A stretch of 64,000 nt of DNA, taken from assembly GCF_000373965.1 (NCBI RefSeq), contig NZ_KB892863.1, forward strand, positions 186,001 to 250,000, given 5' to 3'. Made by a program: the position numbers and the translations under genes. The notes under the pieces were generated by a model. The model was not told where the DNA came from, made no database searches, and saw only the letters and a list, made by a program, of their open reading frames with translations. This stretch comes from Uliginosibacterium gangwonense DSM 18521. GTDB taxonomy: Bacteria > Pseudomonadota > Gammaproteobacteria > Burkholderiales > Rhodocyclaceae. Shown here in pieces: positions 16,058 to 26,100 of this stretch (position 1 is its first letter; every line of letters begins with the position of its first letter).

Positions 16058-16121
16058 ATTCCATTGTTGGTGAATGGTTTTTGACTCAACAGCCATTTTG
16101 CAGAAGATTGTAGTCAGCCCT

Positions 16122-16700
16122 TCAGCCAAGCAATAAGTTGGCTGCAGCAATGATTTGCTCTGCCACTTCGCCAATTTTACGGCTATGCTCCATAGCCATT
16201 TTGCGCAAGGCTCGGTAGGCATCGTCTTCACTCAAGCCCCGAGATTTCATGAGCAGGCCCTTGGCCTTTTCTACGGCAGAACGCTCTGAGAGCCTACGTT
16301 GAGCTTCGTCTCGCTCTTGGCGTAGTGACTGGTACTCGTCGAAGCGGGCGGTGGCTACTTTGATCAGCGGTTGCAAACGCTCAGCGGAGAGGCCATCTAC
16401 CACATAGGAGGATACCCCGGCTCGCATCGCTTGGCGGATGACATCGTCAGTATCATCTTCGGAGAACATCAGCACCGGGCGGGGCATGCTGCGATCCAGT
16501 GTGGCAAGGTTCTCAAGCGTATCCCGACTGGGCGAATCTGTATTGATCAGTACCACATCCGGTTGTAGGTTTTGTACTTTGCTGTGCAGGTCGAAGGCGT
16601 CGGGCAGCACTGCGGCAACCATGTGGCCGGCGCGAGTAAGCCCCTCGCAGATTTCGAGTGCGCGTTCCTGGATTTCATCAATAACAAGAACTTTGAGCAT
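16122..16700 (-). CDS. nasT: Transcription antiterminator NasT (receiver-like plus ANTAR)
   Basis: A 192-residue two-domain regulator. Residues 1-120 are receiver-like. Residues of about 125-190 are a coiled coil plus the three-helix ANTAR RNA-binding domain (AVEKAKGLLMKSRGLSEDDA). NasT binds two-hairpin leaders of nitrate-assimilation operons to prevent termination, and such a leader lies about 220 bases downstream. The expected phospho-acceptor Asp appears to be Asn53 (VVLINTDSPS, where relatives as I recall them read ...IDTESP), consistent with a pseudo-receiver. The usual partner gene nasS is not adjacent and not in the window. No clear ribosome-binding site precedes the ATG. Confidence 0.9.
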   Translation of the reverse strand: MLKVLVIDEIQERALEICEGLTRAGHMVAAVLPDAFDLHSKVQNLQPDVVLINTDSPSRDTLENLATLDRSMPRPVLMFSEDDTDDVIRQAMRAGVSSYVVDGLSAERLQPLIKVATARFDEYQSLRQERDEAQRRLSERSAVEKAKGLLMKSRGLSEDDAYRALRKMAMEHSRKIGEVAEQIIAAANLLLG

Positions 16701-16797
16701 CTAGCAAAGGCCAAGGCAGATCGGACGATAGACAGACTACTTTGAGCAAGACTTGGGCCAACTTGCACTTACTTGCGTAAGTGATTGCCTGTTTGGC

Positions 16798-17469
16798 TTA
16801 GGCTTGCGAATCCGGTGTAGCTGCCCAGCCTTGCTCAAGCGCGTAGATGGCGATCTGCACACGGCTACTCAAGCCGAGTTTCTTGAGGATATTCTGTACG
16901 TGAATCTTGACGGTACTCTCAGACAGATTCAGGTTACGGGCGATGACCTTGTTGCTCTCGCCCCGCGTGAGGCACTGCACGACCTCTTTTTCGCGTGGGG
17001 TCAGCATGCTTGGACCAGGTGTTGCCACGGGGAGTTTGCTGCCTTCCCGCAGCTGCCCGACCAGCTTGCCAACAAGGTCAGGGGATACCACTGATTCTCC
17101 ACGCACTACCTTGCGCATTGCATCGACGAGATAACTGGCTTCGGCATTTTTCAGGACATAGCCATCAGCCCCGCCCCGCAGGGCACAGGCCAACTCCAGC
17201 GCGTCTTCCGAGACGGTGAGCATCATCACAGCACATTCTGGCGTGTCTTCTTTGATCAAGCGTAGCGCTTCCAGGCCAGACAGGCCTGGAAGGTTGAGAT
17301 CCAGCAAGACGATATCAGGCTTGAGTTGGTGGGCGCATTTGACGGCTTCCAAGCCATCGGCTGCCTCGCCAACAATTGCAAAATCAGCTTCGCCTTGTAG
17401 CAATAGCCGGATGCCTGAACGAAATAGTACATGGTCATCAACAAGCAGGATTTTCAGTTTCTCGCTCAT
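16798..17469 (-). CDS. narL: Nitrate/nitrite response regulator NarL
   Basis: A 223-residue NarL/FixJ-family regulator. The receiver has phospho-acceptor Asp57 in IVLLDLNLPG. The LuxR-type helix-turn-helix at about 155-215 reads LTPREKEVVQCL...ESTVKIHVQNIL. It is phosphorylated by the NarX encoded 19 bases upstream and controls nar genes by binding TACYYMT heptamers. It shares a transcript with narX and probably with the amidotransferase gene. Confidence 0.93.
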   Translation of the reverse strand: MSEKLKILLVDDHVLFRSGIRLLLQGEADFAIVGEAADGLEAVKCAHQLKPDIVLLDLNLPGLSGLEALRLIKEDTPECAVMMLTVSEDALELACALRGGADGYVLKNAEASYLVDAMRKVVRGESVVSPDLVGKLVGQLREGSKLPVATPGPSMLTPREKEVVQCLTRGESNKVIARNLNLSESTVKIHVQNILKKLGLSSRVQIAIYALEQGWAATPDSQA

Positions 17470-17488
17470 GCAGTGTCCTTATTTCTCG

Positions 17489-19438
17489 TCAGGCTGTTTG
17501 ACGAGATGCGGCTCGCAACAATACAGCAATCCGGGTACCAACTCCACGGGTGGATGCAATGGTGAGTTGGCAACCAATCCGATCTGCGCGTTCCTGCATG
17601 ATGTGCAACCCGACCTGTCTGGCCGCATTGGATTGCTGTGGGAGGGGCGCCGCATCGAATCCGACCCCTTGGTCGCTGATTTCCATATAGAAATCGCTAT
17701 CGTTACGCACCAGGACTTGGGCGCTATGGGTTTGCGCATGTTTGCGAATATTCGAGAGCGCTTCCTGAAGGATGAACAGCAGTTGTAGTTTTTGTTCATC
17801 CGATAGGGTAGGGCCTTCCCCGCTGTATTCAAACTCAACCTCAATGCCGCTCTGCTCGTAAAAGCGCCGGGTTGCAGCTTGCAAAACCTGCTTGATGTTT
17901 AGATTTTCCAAACGGGTTCGGAAGTTCGCCAGCAACTCGCGTACATCGTTATAGCTTTCCTGCACCCCTGTGCGTAGCAGAGGCAGAATTTTTTCGGCTT
18001 CGCCATGCGGAGTACGCACAAGCGCTTTCTCCAGCATCTGAACCTGTAAATTCAGGAAGTTGAGGCTTTGTGCCAAACTGTCGTGTAATCCTTGGGCCAC
18101 TAGGTTGCGTTCTTCGGAGACGGCAAGCAGGCGTTCATGCTTCATCAGCCGGGTATTTTCCAGGGCCGTTCCAAATTGCTGCCCCAGGGTTTCAAGCAAC
18201 TTCATTTCTGCTGCACTGATTGGGTAGGCCTGCTGGAAATGCAATGTAAACGAACCCAGCGCAGCCTGTGGTGAGGCAATGCGGAAAGCTGCGATCTGGG
18301 AAAATCCGGCTTCGTTGCAAGGTAGGATTCTGTGTCTGGGGGTATTGCGCAAATCCCGCAGCACAGCAACACCCGTGCGCGTTGATTCACCGCACAAGCA
18401 GTCATGGGCTTTGCGGCACTGTTCGCTTTGCAAGACCTCTGGCGCAAGGTTCTCAGAAACCACCAGATTCAGTTGCTGGTCGCCCTGGTCCAGAATCCGC
18501 AAGCTGCCGCCATCTGCGTGAAAGCGCGCCAGGATGCGCTGCAAGAAACCTCGGCACTGGGCTTCAACCGAGCTGGGGTGGGACAGGAAGGCCGCCATCT
18601 CATAGAGTATGGCAAGCTCTCGGTTTTGTGCTTCGAGTTGGGCGGTTTTGTCACGAACGCGCTGTTCCAGACCACGGTAGAGCGTCTGTAATTCTTCGGC
18701 CATGGCATTAAAGCCCTGTGCCAACTCGCCAAATTCATCGTCGGTTTCGACCGGGATGCGCACATCGAAACGCCGGGTAGCCAGATTGGCGATGCCCGCC
18801 TGTAAACTGGCCACCGGGCGGATGATCCAGAGATACTGCAGGTAGATCATGGCCACCGTGCCTATGATGGCAATGGCAATCAGCACTGCCTGTGACAAGC
18901 GTAGTAGGCCCGTTTTATGCGCGTTATCGTGTTCGACGGCAGAAACAAGGATGTCAATCTGGGCGACAAAAGCATTGACCTGCTCACCAAAGGCAGCTGC
19001 CGCATGGCTGTCGCCTTTGGCTGCATGCTCGGCAAGAGGGCGTAAATGCTCATCCCAGAGACGAAGTACCAAGCCATATTGCTTGCGGATGCCCAGCTCG
19101 CTAGGCAAAACTAGGGGACGGGCAGGGTCTCCCCGGTGCAGGGAATACAAGGTCTTTTCAAGCGACTGGATTTCGGAATCAATCCGTTTCGCATCTAGAG
19201 GCTGAATCTGCATCGACAGCGCGAGACGGTAAGAGCGCATACGCAGGCTGCCGGCATCGTTGATTGCCGCCGCTCCACCTTCTAATTGCCAGGATAGCCA
19301 GAGCGTGCCGCCAATCATCGCCAAGGCAATTGCCAGCGCGAGCAGGGAAACCGTCACAATCCGGAATGAGATGCTGTGCCGCTGCATATCTGCTAACGGA
19401 CCATATGTGCCAGAGATTTTTTCCTCGGACTTTGTCAT
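17489..19438 (-). CDS. narX: Nitrate sensor histidine kinase NarX
   Basis: A 649-residue membrane kinase. TM1 is at about residues 26-50, and TM2 at 183-205. Just after TM1 lies the periplasmic nitrate-binding P-box (INDAGSLRMRSYRL, 60-73), the hallmark of NarX/NarQ. A HAMP linker, a signalling helix and a Cys-containing central module (CRKAHDCLCG, 341-350) follow. The HisKA_3 H-box has His452 in QGLHDSLAQSLN, and an HATPase domain with SNIRKHAQTH completes the protein. It senses periplasmic nitrate and nitrite and signals to NarL. Confidence 0.94.
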   Translation of the reverse strand: MTKSEEKISGTYGPLADMQRHSISFRIVTVSLLALAIALAMIGGTLWLSWQLEGGAAAINDAGSLRMRSYRLALSMQIQPLDAKRIDSEIQSLEKTLYSLHRGDPARPLVLPSELGIRKQYGLVLRLWDEHLRPLAEHAAKGDSHAAAAFGEQVNAFVAQIDILVSAVEHDNAHKTGLLRLSQAVLIAIAIIGTVAMIYLQYLWIIRPVASLQAGIANLATRRFDVRIPVETDDEFGELAQGFNAMAEELQTLYRGLEQRVRDKTAQLEAQNRELAILYEMAAFLSHPSSVEAQCRGFLQRILARFHADGGSLRILDQGDQQLNLVVSENLAPEVLQSEQCRKAHDCLCGESTRTGVAVLRDLRNTPRHRILPCNEAGFSQIAAFRIASPQAALGSFTLHFQQAYPISAAEMKLLETLGQQFGTALENTRLMKHERLLAVSEERNLVAQGLHDSLAQSLNFLNLQVQMLEKALVRTPHGEAEKILPLLRTGVQESYNDVRELLANFRTRLENLNIKQVLQAATRRFYEQSGIEVEFEYSGEGPTLSDEQKLQLLFILQEALSNIRKHAQTHSAQVLVRNDSDFYMEISDQGVGFDAAPLPQQSNAARQVGLHIMQERADRIGCQLTIASTRGVGTRIAVLLRAASRQTA

Positions 19439-19447
19439 AAGGGCATA

Positions 19448-20149
19448 TCAAATAGAGGGCTCGACGAGATAATCCAAAAGAGAGCCCATGACGCGATTGA
19501 CTTTGGCATAGCATGCATCATCGGCAGTCTCAATCACCTCCCGTGTCTGCACATGCTTTCCAGTTGGGTGCAAGTCTTCCGCACAGTTCTCCAGCATGCT
19601 CAGCATGGATTGCCGTGTTGTCTCAAGGTGAAACTGTACGCCGATGCATCGGCGACCAAGCTGGAAGGCTTGATTTTCACAAACTGCGCTACGGGCAATA
19701 CGTTGCGCGCCAGCAGGCAAATCGAAGGTCTCACCGTGCCAGTGAAACACATTGAGGGTGGCCGGGAATGAAAATTTTAGAGCTGCATCACTGTTACCAC
19801 AACCTTGGATGGGAAACCAGCCAATCTCACGTTCAGGCGCAGGATAAACCTTCTTACCCATCGCACTGGCAATAAGCTGTGCGCCAAGGCAGATGCCCAG
19901 CATAGGGACTTGGGCGGAGAGCAGGGCGCGCACATGGTGTTTCTCGCCCTTCAGCCAGGGGAACTGCGCTTCGTCATTCACACTCATCGGCCCGCCCAAT
20001 GCAATGACCAGATCAGGGAAATCTCCGGCAGGGGGAATCTGCCCTTGGTGAAAGCGGACGTAGTCTATTTGGGCATGGCGCCCGGCAAGCCATGTCGCAA
20101 TGCAACCAAGGTCTTCAAATGGTACGTGTTGCAAGACCTGTACTTTCAT
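19448..20149 (-). CDS. Class I glutamine amidotransferase-like protein
   Basis: A 233-residue GATase1 protein, related to the GMP-synthase glutaminase-like family. The catalytic triad is complete: Cys87 in GICLGAQL, His174 and Glu176 in FHLETT. It would release ammonia from glutamine for an unknown acceptor, or act on gamma-glutamyl compounds. It is wedged between narI and narX, with only nine bases to narX, while a strong terminator separates it from narI. Its gene thus seems to head the narXL transcript. Its connection with nitrate metabolism is not understood. Confidence 0.85.
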   Translation of the reverse strand: MKVQVLQHVPFEDLGCIATWLAGRHAQIDYVRFHQGQIPPAGDFPDLVIALGGPMSVNDEAQFPWLKGEKHHVRALLSAQVPMLGICLGAQLIASAMGKKVYPAPEREIGWFPIQGCGNSDAALKFSFPATLNVFHWHGETFDLPAGAQRIARSAVCENQAFQLGRRCIGVQFHLETTRQSMLSMLENCAEDLHPTGKHVQTREVIETADDACYAKVNRVMGSLLDYLVEPSI

Positions 20150-20180
20150 GTTGCATCGATCCTTTCATCTGATTGGCAAA

Positions 20181-20231
20181 ACAGCGGCAGCGGGGATCTA
20201 TTTTATACAAATCGATCCCCGCTGCCGCTGT
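20181..20231 (-). terminator. Strong terminator at the end of narKGHJI
   Basis: An 18-base-pair perfect inverted repeat, arms ACAGCGGCAGCGGGGATC and its complement with a 15-base A/T-rich loop, runs into TTTTG on the minus strand. It lies 23 bases after the narI stop and before the amidotransferase gene. Confidence 0.85.
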
Positions 20232-20253
20232 ATACGGTACAAACAGCCTTGTT

Positions 20254-20937
20254 TTAGCGTGGGCGCACGAGCTGCCAAGCCCTCGTCAAGTAAGTGGCGC
20301 TACCAAATCCGCTCCACACATGCACAAGACGGCTGAATGGGAAGATGACGAATAGGGTCATGCCCATGAACATGTGTATCTGGTAGATAAAGGGGACATC
20401 CACAATGATTTCAGCTGCCCCACTGCGGAAAGTGACGATGTGCTGTGCCCAGGCCCCGAGCAGGGTCATGACATGACCGTCGAGGTGGCCTAAGGACACA
20501 AAAATACTCGCCAAGCCCAGCAGCAGTGTAGTCAGCAACCACAGCAGCAAGACCTTGTCGCCAGTGCTGGTTACTGCACGGATGCGTGGCTCGGTGAAAC
20601 GGCGATGGAGCAGGATCAACAGCCCGGCCAGACACAAAGCGCCGAGGCCCGCCCCGCCCACGATAGCCATCATCTGCTTGGCCTCGGTCGTCAGCCCAAA
20701 GGCATGGTACACCTCTGGCGGTGTGAGCAAGCCCACCATATGGGTTGCGAACAGACTGATAATGCCTAAGTGGAAACAAATGCTGCCCACGCGCAGATTG
20801 CCACGCTTGAGCAGTTGCGAGGATTCGCTCCGCCAAGTGTACTGCTCTCGCTCAAAACGCACCAAGCTGCCGAGCAGGAAAATTGACAGGGCGATATACG
20901 GGTAGATCGAAAAAACGAAATAGTGCAATGTGCTCAT
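20254..20937 (-). CDS. narI: Respiratory nitrate reductase gamma subunit (cytochrome b)
   Basis: A 227-residue membrane protein with five predicted helices, the standard NarI length. It takes electrons from quinol and carries two b haems. Candidate His ligands lie in FHLGIISLFATHMVG (helix 2) and in HMFMGMTLFVIFPFSRLVHVW (helix 5). It anchors NarGH to the cytoplasmic face and is the last structural gene of the nar operon. Confidence 0.95.
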   Translation of the reverse strand: MSTLHYFVFSIYPYIALSIFLLGSLVRFEREQYTWRSESSQLLKRGNLRVGSICFHLGIISLFATHMVGLLTPPEVYHAFGLTTEAKQMMAIVGGAGLGALCLAGLLILLHRRFTEPRIRAVTSTGDKVLLLWLLTTLLLGLASIFVSLGHLDGHVMTLLGAWAQHIVTFRSGAAEIIVDVPFIYQIHMFMGMTLFVIFPFSRLVHVWSGFGSATYLTRAWQLVRPR

Positions 20938-20963
20938 GACATATATCCTTTGTCGAAATGCAC

Positions 20964-21626
20964 TCAGATTCGTGCCGTGGCAGGCGGGCGCTGGGCATGG
21001 AACTGAAGGGTATGGGTGGTTTGCGGTTTGAGGAGCGGTTCGACTCCATCTGCCCCCGTGCCGAAAACTTCCAGTGCCTCGTCCATGTCGCGTACAGGTG
21101 GAGATGCCAATGGCACAGGCACCACGCCACTCATGCCTTGCACAACATTGAAGACCAATGCATACGGGCTGCCATTTTTGCTCAGGTTCCCTCCGACAGC
21201 CGCCAGCACATGGATGGCGTCATCAAGCAGGCCTTGGGCACGTTCCGGTGTTACCACGCTCAGGAATTCAAGAAACAACGGCACATAGTCCGGTAACTCC
21301 GTGGTGGTTGGCTCGAATCCATCACATCGATACTCTTCAAGCAGATCGACCATGGCTTGCCCTCGATCCCGCGATTCACCATGGATGTGTTCGAATAGAT
21401 GCAGTGAGTGCGAAGGATTTCGATCGAATGTATCGACGTAGTTCTCCTGCAAGCGCACCAGGTCGTGCGTGCGCAGGTAGGTGAACAATCCGAGGAGCGG
21501 CAAGGCGTGCTCCTCGGGCACTGCAAGTTGGAGTTCGTCCAGCGCGTCCAGCAAGTCTTGTTCAGGATAGGTGAGCAAGGCAGAGAGGGTGCGCAGAGTG
21601 ACAGGGGAAATTTGGCTGTGACTCAT
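20964..21626 (-). CDS. narJ: Nitrate reductase assembly chaperone NarJ
   Basis: A 220-residue all-helical TorD/NarJ-family chaperone that binds apo-NarG and helps insert the molybdenum cofactor before membrane attachment. It begins with the family-typical LRTLSALLTYPEQDLLDAL. It lies four bases after narH and 26 bases before narI. Confidence 0.93.
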   Translation of the reverse strand: MSHSQISPVTLRTLSALLTYPEQDLLDALDELQLAVPEEHALPLLGLFTYLRTHDLVRLQENYVDTFDRNPSHSLHLFEHIHGESRDRGQAMVDLLEEYRCDGFEPTTTELPDYVPLFLEFLSVVTPERAQGLLDDAIHVLAAVGGNLSKNGSPYALVFNVVQGMSGVVPVPLASPPVRDMDEALEVFGTGADGVEPLLKPQTTHTLQFHAQRPPATARI

Positions 21627-21630
21627 GAGC

Positions 21631-23181
21631 TTATCCTCCCTTTGCTTTGCGGCGTGACTTGGGCATGTCTACAAAAATGTCGCTGCCATGCTTGCGGTTG
21701 CCGAACAGGGTGCCTTCTGATGTGCCGCCTGAGCAACCATTGCCAAAGGTAAAGCCGCAACTGCCCTTTTCATTGAAGCTGTCTTCCACCATTTCCTTGT
21801 GCGAACTGGGGATGACAAAGCGGTCTTCATAATTGGCAATTGCCATGACCTGGTACATCTCTTCGACTTGCGCTGCAGTCAGGCCTACTTGCTGGAGAAC
21901 AGATGTATTGGGCGCCTTATCCACCACCTCGCTACGTTTGTAGGCACGCATGGCGAGCATACGGTCAAGTGCCGAGATCACAGGCGCCTCTTTGCCTGCC
22001 GTGAGCAGGTTGGCAAGATACTTCACTGGAATACGCAACTGTTTGGTATCCGGAATGATCCCGTTCATACCGAGTTGCCCGGCCTCAGCGCGCCCCTGGA
22101 TTGGGGAGAGTGGGGGGATGTACCACACCATTGGTAGCGTGCGATATTCCGGATGTAAAGGGAAGGCAACCTTCCACTCCATTGCCATCTTCCACACGGG
22201 CGACTTCTTGGCAGCGTCCAGCCAGCTTTCCGGTATTCCTTGACGGCGAGCCTCTTCGATCACTTTCGGGTCGTTGGGGTCAAGGAAAACCTTGAGCTGG
22301 GCTTCATATAGATCTTGCTCGTTTTCCACTGCGGCAGCGGATTCGATCATGTCTGCATCGTAGAGCATGACACCCAGGTAACGAATGCGCCCCACGCATG
22401 TTTCGGAACATACGGTTGGTTGCCCGGCTTCAAGGCGTGGGTAGCAGAATGTGCATTTCTCTGCTTTGCCGGATTTCCAGTTGTAATAGATTTTCTTGTA
22501 TGGGCAGCCTGAAATGCACATGCGCCAACCACGGCATTTGTCCTGGTCAACCAGCACGATCCCATCGTCTTCGCGTTTGTAGACAGAGCCGGACGGGCAA
22601 CTGGCGACACAGGTCGGGTTCAGGCAGTGCTCACACAGACGCGGCAGATACATCATGAAGGTGTTCTCGAAAGTCGAGTACATCTCCTTCTGGATGTCAT
22701 TGAAGAGCTGATCCCGGCTGCGTGATTCAAACTCGCCGCCTAGATCATCTTCCCAGTTCGGGCCCCATTCGATCTTCTCCATCTTTTGACCGGTGATTGC
22801 AGACACCGGGCGTGCAGTGGGCGGCGTTTGCGATAGCGGCGCATTCTGCAGATGCTCGTAGTCGTAGGTGAATGGCTCGTAGTAGTCGTCAATCTCCGGC
22901 AGATTGGGATTGGCAAAGATGTTGGCAAGAATTTTCATCTTGCCACCCTGGCGGGGTTCGAGCTTGCCGTCGCTACGGCGAACCCAGCCACCGCGCCATT
23001 TCTCCTGGTTCTCCCATTCTTTGGGGAAACCGATGCCGGGTTTGGTTTCTACGTTGTTGAACCATGCGTACTCAACCCCATCGCGGCTGGTCCACACGTT
23101 TTTACAGGTTACAGAACAGGTATGGCAGCCGATGCACTTGTCGAGGTTGAGCACCATGGCCACTTGTGCGCGGATCTTCAT
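21631..23181 (-). CDS. narH: Respiratory nitrate reductase beta subunit
   Basis: A 516-residue iron-sulfur electron-transfer subunit. The first motif CIGCHTCSVTCK is near residue 16. A central cysteine cluster contains CRGWRMC, where Trp replaces a Cys, the signature of the [3Fe-4S] centre unique to NarH. It carries electrons from NarI to NarG. Its start overlaps the narG stop by four bases (ATGA). Confidence 0.96.
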   Translation of the reverse strand: MKIRAQVAMVLNLDKCIGCHTCSVTCKNVWTSRDGVEYAWFNNVETKPGIGFPKEWENQEKWRGGWVRRSDGKLEPRQGGKMKILANIFANPNLPEIDDYYEPFTYDYEHLQNAPLSQTPPTARPVSAITGQKMEKIEWGPNWEDDLGGEFESRSRDQLFNDIQKEMYSTFENTFMMYLPRLCEHCLNPTCVASCPSGSVYKREDDGIVLVDQDKCRGWRMCISGCPYKKIYYNWKSGKAEKCTFCYPRLEAGQPTVCSETCVGRIRYLGVMLYDADMIESAAAVENEQDLYEAQLKVFLDPNDPKVIEEARRQGIPESWLDAAKKSPVWKMAMEWKVAFPLHPEYRTLPMVWYIPPLSPIQGRAEAGQLGMNGIIPDTKQLRIPVKYLANLLTAGKEAPVISALDRMLAMRAYKRSEVVDKAPNTSVLQQVGLTAAQVEEMYQVMAIANYEDRFVIPSSHKEMVEDSFNEKGSCGFTFGNGCSGGTSEGTLFGNRKHGSDIFVDMPKSRRKAKGG

Positions 23182-26100
23182 GCTTGTTCCCCTTCCTCAA
23201 GGCGGCCTTCGAGCCAATCAACCTTATTCATCTTGCGTACCAGAACATATTCGTCGCGGTTGCTGCCTACCGTGCCGTAGTAGTTGAAGCCATACGCCAG
23301 TTGAGCATATCCGCCGATCATATGGGTTGGCTTGGTCACAGTGCGCGTCACGCTGTTGTGGATGCCACCGCGTTTACCAGAGGTCTCGGCGCCCGGCACG
23401 TTCACGATTTTTTCTTGGGCGTGGTACATCAGGCACATCCCAACTGGCACACGTTGGCTGACAACCACACGTGCTGTCAGCGTGCCGTTGACGTTGAACA
23501 CTTCTACCCAATCGTTGTCGCGGATGCCTGCTTGCTTGGCTTCGGTTTCCGATATCCATACATGCGGGCCACCACGCGAAAGTGTAAGCATGCGCAGGTT
23601 ATCCGTATAGGTGGAATGGATACCCCACTTCTGGTGCGGCGTGATCCAGTTGAGTACCAGTTCATGCTGACCGCTGCTCTCCTTGCCACGTACTGCATCA
23701 ATCGTGCGGGTATTGATGGCGGGTTTGTAGACACACAGACCCTCACCGAAGTCGAGCATCCAGCGGTGATCCTGGTAGAACTGCTGCCGTCCCGTCAGGG
23801 TGCGCCATGGGATGAGTTCATGCACGTTGGTGTAGCCCGCGTTGTAGCTAACCTCTTCGGACTCAAGCCCCGACCAGGTTGGTGACGAGATGATCTTGCG
23901 CGGCTGCGCCTGCACATCGCGGAAACGGATCTTGTCATGGTCGCGCCCCTCGGCCAGATGCGTGTGATTGCGTCCGGTGATTTTGCCCAGCGCCTCCCAG
24001 GCTTTGACGGCAACATGCCCGTTGGTTTCTGGTGCCAATGTCAAAATCATTTCTGCGGCGTCGATAGCAGTTTCCAGCTTTGGCCGCCCCTGGCTTACGC
24101 CCGCTTCAGTAACCGGTTTATTGAGTTCGCCCAGTTCCTGGACTTCCTTCTGGGTGTTCCAGCCGATCCCTTTGCCACCGTTGCCAGCTTTTTCCAGCAG
24201 GGGGCCGACTGAGGTGAATTTCTTGTAGATGTCGGCGTAATTGCGTTCCACTACCGTCATCTGCGGCATGGTCTTGCCAGGGATGGGTTCGCACTCGCCA
24301 TGCTTCCAGTCTTTGGGTTCGAAGGGTTGGCCGAGTTCTCCTGGGGTGTCGTGCATCAGGGGAGTGAGCACCAGATCCTTGCGTGTTCCAAGGTAGGGGC
24401 CGGCAATCTCGGAAAACTTCTTGGCGATGGTCTTGTAGATTTCCCAATCGCTCTTCGATTGCCACAAGGGTTGTACCGCTTCCGACAAGGGATGAATGAA
24501 GGGGTGCATGTCGGAAGTGTTCAGATCGTCCTTCTCGTACCACGTGGCCGATGGCAACACGATGTCACCATACAGGCAGGTGGTGGACATACGGAAGTCC
24601 AGCACCGTGAGTAGATCCAGCTTGCCTTCAACCGCTTCGCGTACCTTCACCTCGCTGGGTTTGATGGCGTCATCCTCGTCGCTGAACAATGCATTCTGCG
24701 TACCGAGCAAATACTTGAGGAAGTATTCGTGGCCCTTGCCGGAGCTACCCAGAATATTCGAACGCCATACAAACAGGTTGCGCGGGAAGTTCTTGGGGTT
24801 TTCCGGGTCGTCACAGGAGAAATTGACGCGTCCGGCTTTGATCTCATCTACCGCGTGCTTGATCGGGTCCAGGCCCTTGGCTTCGGCCTGCGCCACGATG
24901 TCGAGTGGATTGGTTTCCAACTGCGGGGCAGAGGGCAGCCAGCCCAGACGTTCGGCCTTCGCGTTCATGTCGAGAAGCGCCATCTGGTCGTATTTGGAAG
25001 CCTCTGCGGTGGGCGAGAGGATTTCATCGACTGCCAGCTTCTCATGTCGCCATTGGCTGGTATGGTTGTAGAAAAACGAAGTGCCATTCATCTGGCGTGG
25101 CGGGCGTACCCAGTCGGTGGCAAACGCGAGGGGAACCCAGCCGGTTTGCGGGCGCAGCTTTTCCTGCCCCACATAATGCGCCCAGCCGCCCCCACTCTGA
25201 CCGACACAGCCGCACATCATCAGCATGTTGATGATGCCACGATAGATCATGTCATTGTGATACCAGTGGTTGAGTGCAGCTCCAACGATCACCATGCTCT
25301 TGCCTTGCGTGGTGTCGGCATTCTGGGCGAACTCGCGGGCCACCTGGATCACCAGATGTGCTTTCACGCCAGTGTGCTTTTCCTGCCATGCCGGGGTGTA
25401 AGGAATGTCTTCATCATAGCTTGCGGCGACGTTTGCGCCACCCAGGCCACGGTCTATACCGTAGTTTGCGAGTGTCAGGTCAAACACCGTGGTCACGAGT
25501 GCTTCACTGCCATCAGCCAAGCGCAGACGCTTGGCGGGTACCTTGCGCACCAGTACATCGTCGGCATCCTTGCCGCCGAAGTAGCTGAAGCCCACGTCCG
25601 CCAGATCGTCATATGCGTCAACGAGCGACAAGCGCGGATCGATGGCGTGCGTGTTGCTACCATCTTTGAGTTCCAGGTTCCAGCGCCCGATCTTTTCGCC
25701 TTGCTCCCCCCAGCGGAAACCGATACTGCCGTTCGGTACAACCAATTCGCCGCTGGCCTCATCAATGACCAGCGTCTTCCATTCCGGGTTGTTGGCCTGT
25801 TCAGCTACGGACAGATGCGAAGCGCGCAGGAAGTAGTCTGGCACCAGATGACCGCCCTGCGGCTTCAACAGCACCAGCATTGGCAGATCGGTGTACTGTT
25901 TGGCATATCGCTTGAAATAGGCAGATTGCCCGCCTACATGGAATTCTTTGAGGATCACATGCCCCATTGCCATGGCAAGCGCGGCATCTGTGCCTTGCTT
26001 GGGCGCCAGCCAGATATCCCCAAACTTGACCATTTCACCATAATCGCTGGAAACGGCTACGGTTTTGGTGCCTTTGTAGCGCACTTCGGTGTAGAAATGC

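Noticed and set aside
16766-16783. CACTTAC-TTGC-GTAAGTG hairpin between narL and nasT
   Set aside because: A seven-base-pair stem without a T-run; it is too weak to call a terminator and has no known operator match.
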